13,966 nt of DNA from positions 1-13,966 of the forward strand of contig JBKPAF010000026.1 of NCBI GenBank assembly GCA_046726275.1, in the 5' to 3' direction. Positions 13,220 to 13,966 of this stretch are shown here, one piece after another. The translations under genes and the position numbers were made by a program. Below the pieces are notes generated by a model. The model worked only from the letters and a program-made list of their open reading frames with translations. It made no database searches and had not been told where the DNA came from. Numbering within the stretch: position 1 is the stretch's first letter; each line of letters starts with the position of its first letter. This DNA comes from DASXTW01 sp046726275 (GTDB lineage: Bacteria > Actinomycetota > UBA4738).

Positions 13220-13966
13220 ATGACCCCTGAAGGACTTCCCGGATCGTGGATCCCGGAGCAACCCTCGTGGTGGCAACGCGAGGTGATCTATCAGATCTAT
13301 CCGCGAAGCTTCCTCGACACAACCGGCGACGGCATCGGCGATCTCGCAGGAATCCGGGAGAAAGTGGAGTATCTCTCGTGGCTGGGCGTCGGGGCGATCT
13401 GGCTATCCCCCATCTATCCGAGTCCCGATTCCGATCTGGGGTACGACGTCGCCGACTATGTGACCGTCGACCCACGATTCGGAAAGCTTCAGGACTTCGA
13501 CGCCATGCTCGCCGCTCTGCACGGGCACGGCATCCGGCTCATCCTTGATCTCGTCCCGAACCACACCTCAGATCAGCATCCCTGGTTCATCGAGAGCCGG
13601 AGCGGCACGGATAGTCCGAAGCACGACTGGTACGTGTGGCGGGACCGGAGGCCCGATGGATCACCGCCGAACAACTGGGAGAGCTATTTCGGGGGCCCTG
13701 CCTGGACCTTCCTGGAACCGCCGGCCAAGTGGTACCTGCACTCGTTCCACCGCGGTCAACCGGACCTGAACTGGGAGAACCGGCAGGTACAGGAAGCCAT
13801 GGTGGACGTCATGCGGTTCTGGCTCGATCGCGGGGTCGACGGGTTCCGCGTTGATGTCGTCTGGCTGCTCAGCAAGGACCCGGAGCTCCGCGACAACCCC
13901 GCCAACCCGGGCTGGAGGGAGGGCAGTCCCCCCTGGCTCCGGCTGAACCGCCAGTACTCCGAGGAT
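13220..13966 (+). CDS. GH13 alpha-glucosidase-type glycosidase, N-terminal part (3' end outside window)
   Basis: The first 249 residues of a glycoside hydrolase family 13 enzyme, running off the right edge with no stop. The frame opens with WWQREVIYQIYPRSFLDTTG and continues with GDGIGDLAGI, IWLSPIYPSPDSDLGYDVAD and the first conserved GH13 region DLVPNHTS (Asp110-His115 core). The second region, GVDGFRVDVVWLL, carries the expected catalytic nucleophile Asp212. This pattern fits oligo-1,6-glucosidase/alpha-glucosidase or related enzymes acting on short alpha-glucans; trehalose synthase is less likely. The acid/base Glu and the final conserved region lie outside the window. ATG at 13220 is the only credible start, but it has no good ribosome-binding site and follows a strong hairpin by 17 nt. 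There is no signal peptide, so it is cytosolic. Confidence 0.93.
   Translation, partial: MTPEGLPGSWIPEQPSWWQREVIYQIYPRSFLDTTGDGIGDLAGIREKVEYLSWLGVGAIWLSPIYPSPDSDLGYDVADYVTVDPRFGKLQDFDAMLAALHGHGIRLILDLVPNHTSDQHPWFIESRSGTDSPKHDWYVWRDRRPDGSPPNNWESYFGGPAWTFLEPPAKWYLHSFHRGQPDLNWENRQVQEAMVDVMRFWLDRGVDGFRVDVVWLLSKDPELRDNPANPGWREGSPPWLRLNRQYSED

Noticed and set aside
12216..13223. 335-aa plus-strand open frame across the DrrA/DrrB-type genes
   Set aside because: Frame-shifted reading of both genes, highly basic and without membrane segments; the true frames are clear.
1..13966. A dedicated defence, secondary-metabolite or other new multi-gene system
   Set aside because: The genes fall into unrelated, familiar families with no shared unusual cassette; the DrrAB-type pair has no biosynthetic neighbours and no nuclease, toxin or effector domain was seen.

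Overview
The window is GC-rich and densely coded, with many GTG starts (and probably one TTG) and a strong hairpin that lacks a U-tract. The protein families present are an MmpL-type transporter, a DrrAB exporter, actinobacterial-style VOC proteins, a secreted collagen-like protein and glycolate oxidase glcDEF. Together they suggest a chromosomal segment of a probably uncultured actinobacterium. This is an inference from protein style, because no phylogenetic marker is present. I see no phage, IS, integrase, CRISPR or defence genes.

Layout, left to right. Positions 1-1647 hold the 3' part of an MMPL transporter (+), followed by an aldo/keto reductase (+, 1673-2563). A minus-strand TfoX N-domain gene (2639-2974) comes next. 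It sits between an orphan Shine-Dalgarno sequence and the 3' remnant of a plus-strand VOC gene (about 3002-3139), which looks like an old replacement scar. A minus-strand unit then reads from right to left: a small four-CXXC zinc-ribbon gene (3728-4006), a tRNA-Val(TAC) only 4 nt behind its stop (3652-3723), an inverted repeat, and a VOC gene (3173-3544). A crotonase gene (4055-4834, +) diverges from the zinc-ribbon gene across a palindromic TATATA box and runs tail-to-tail into glcF.

Positions 4815-8710 (-) carry glcD-glcE-glcF, the three subunits of a membrane-associated glycolate (2-hydroxyacid) oxidase. GlcD and GlcE are FAD-binding subunits and GlcF is the Fe-S/CCG subunit. The complex would pass electrons from glycolate to the quinone pool. 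Upstream on the same strand are a secreted collagen-like protein (8784-9503), a VOC protein (9707-10126), a lipoprotein (10195-10650) and a CoA-binding-domain protein (10731-11186). Positions 11384-13161 (+) are a DrrA/DrrB-type ABC exporter pair with a 4-nt start/stop overlap. After a 15-bp perfect hairpin, a GH13 alpha-glucosidase-type gene begins at 13220 and runs off the right edge.

Most of the window is ordinary metabolic and transport content, and I do not see a convincing new multi-gene system. The items most worth a second look are the zinc-ribbon/tRNA-Val arrangement, the VOC replacement scar, the crotonase with a Gln/Glu/Asp active site and a lost C-terminal helix, and the hairpin jammed against the GH13 start.
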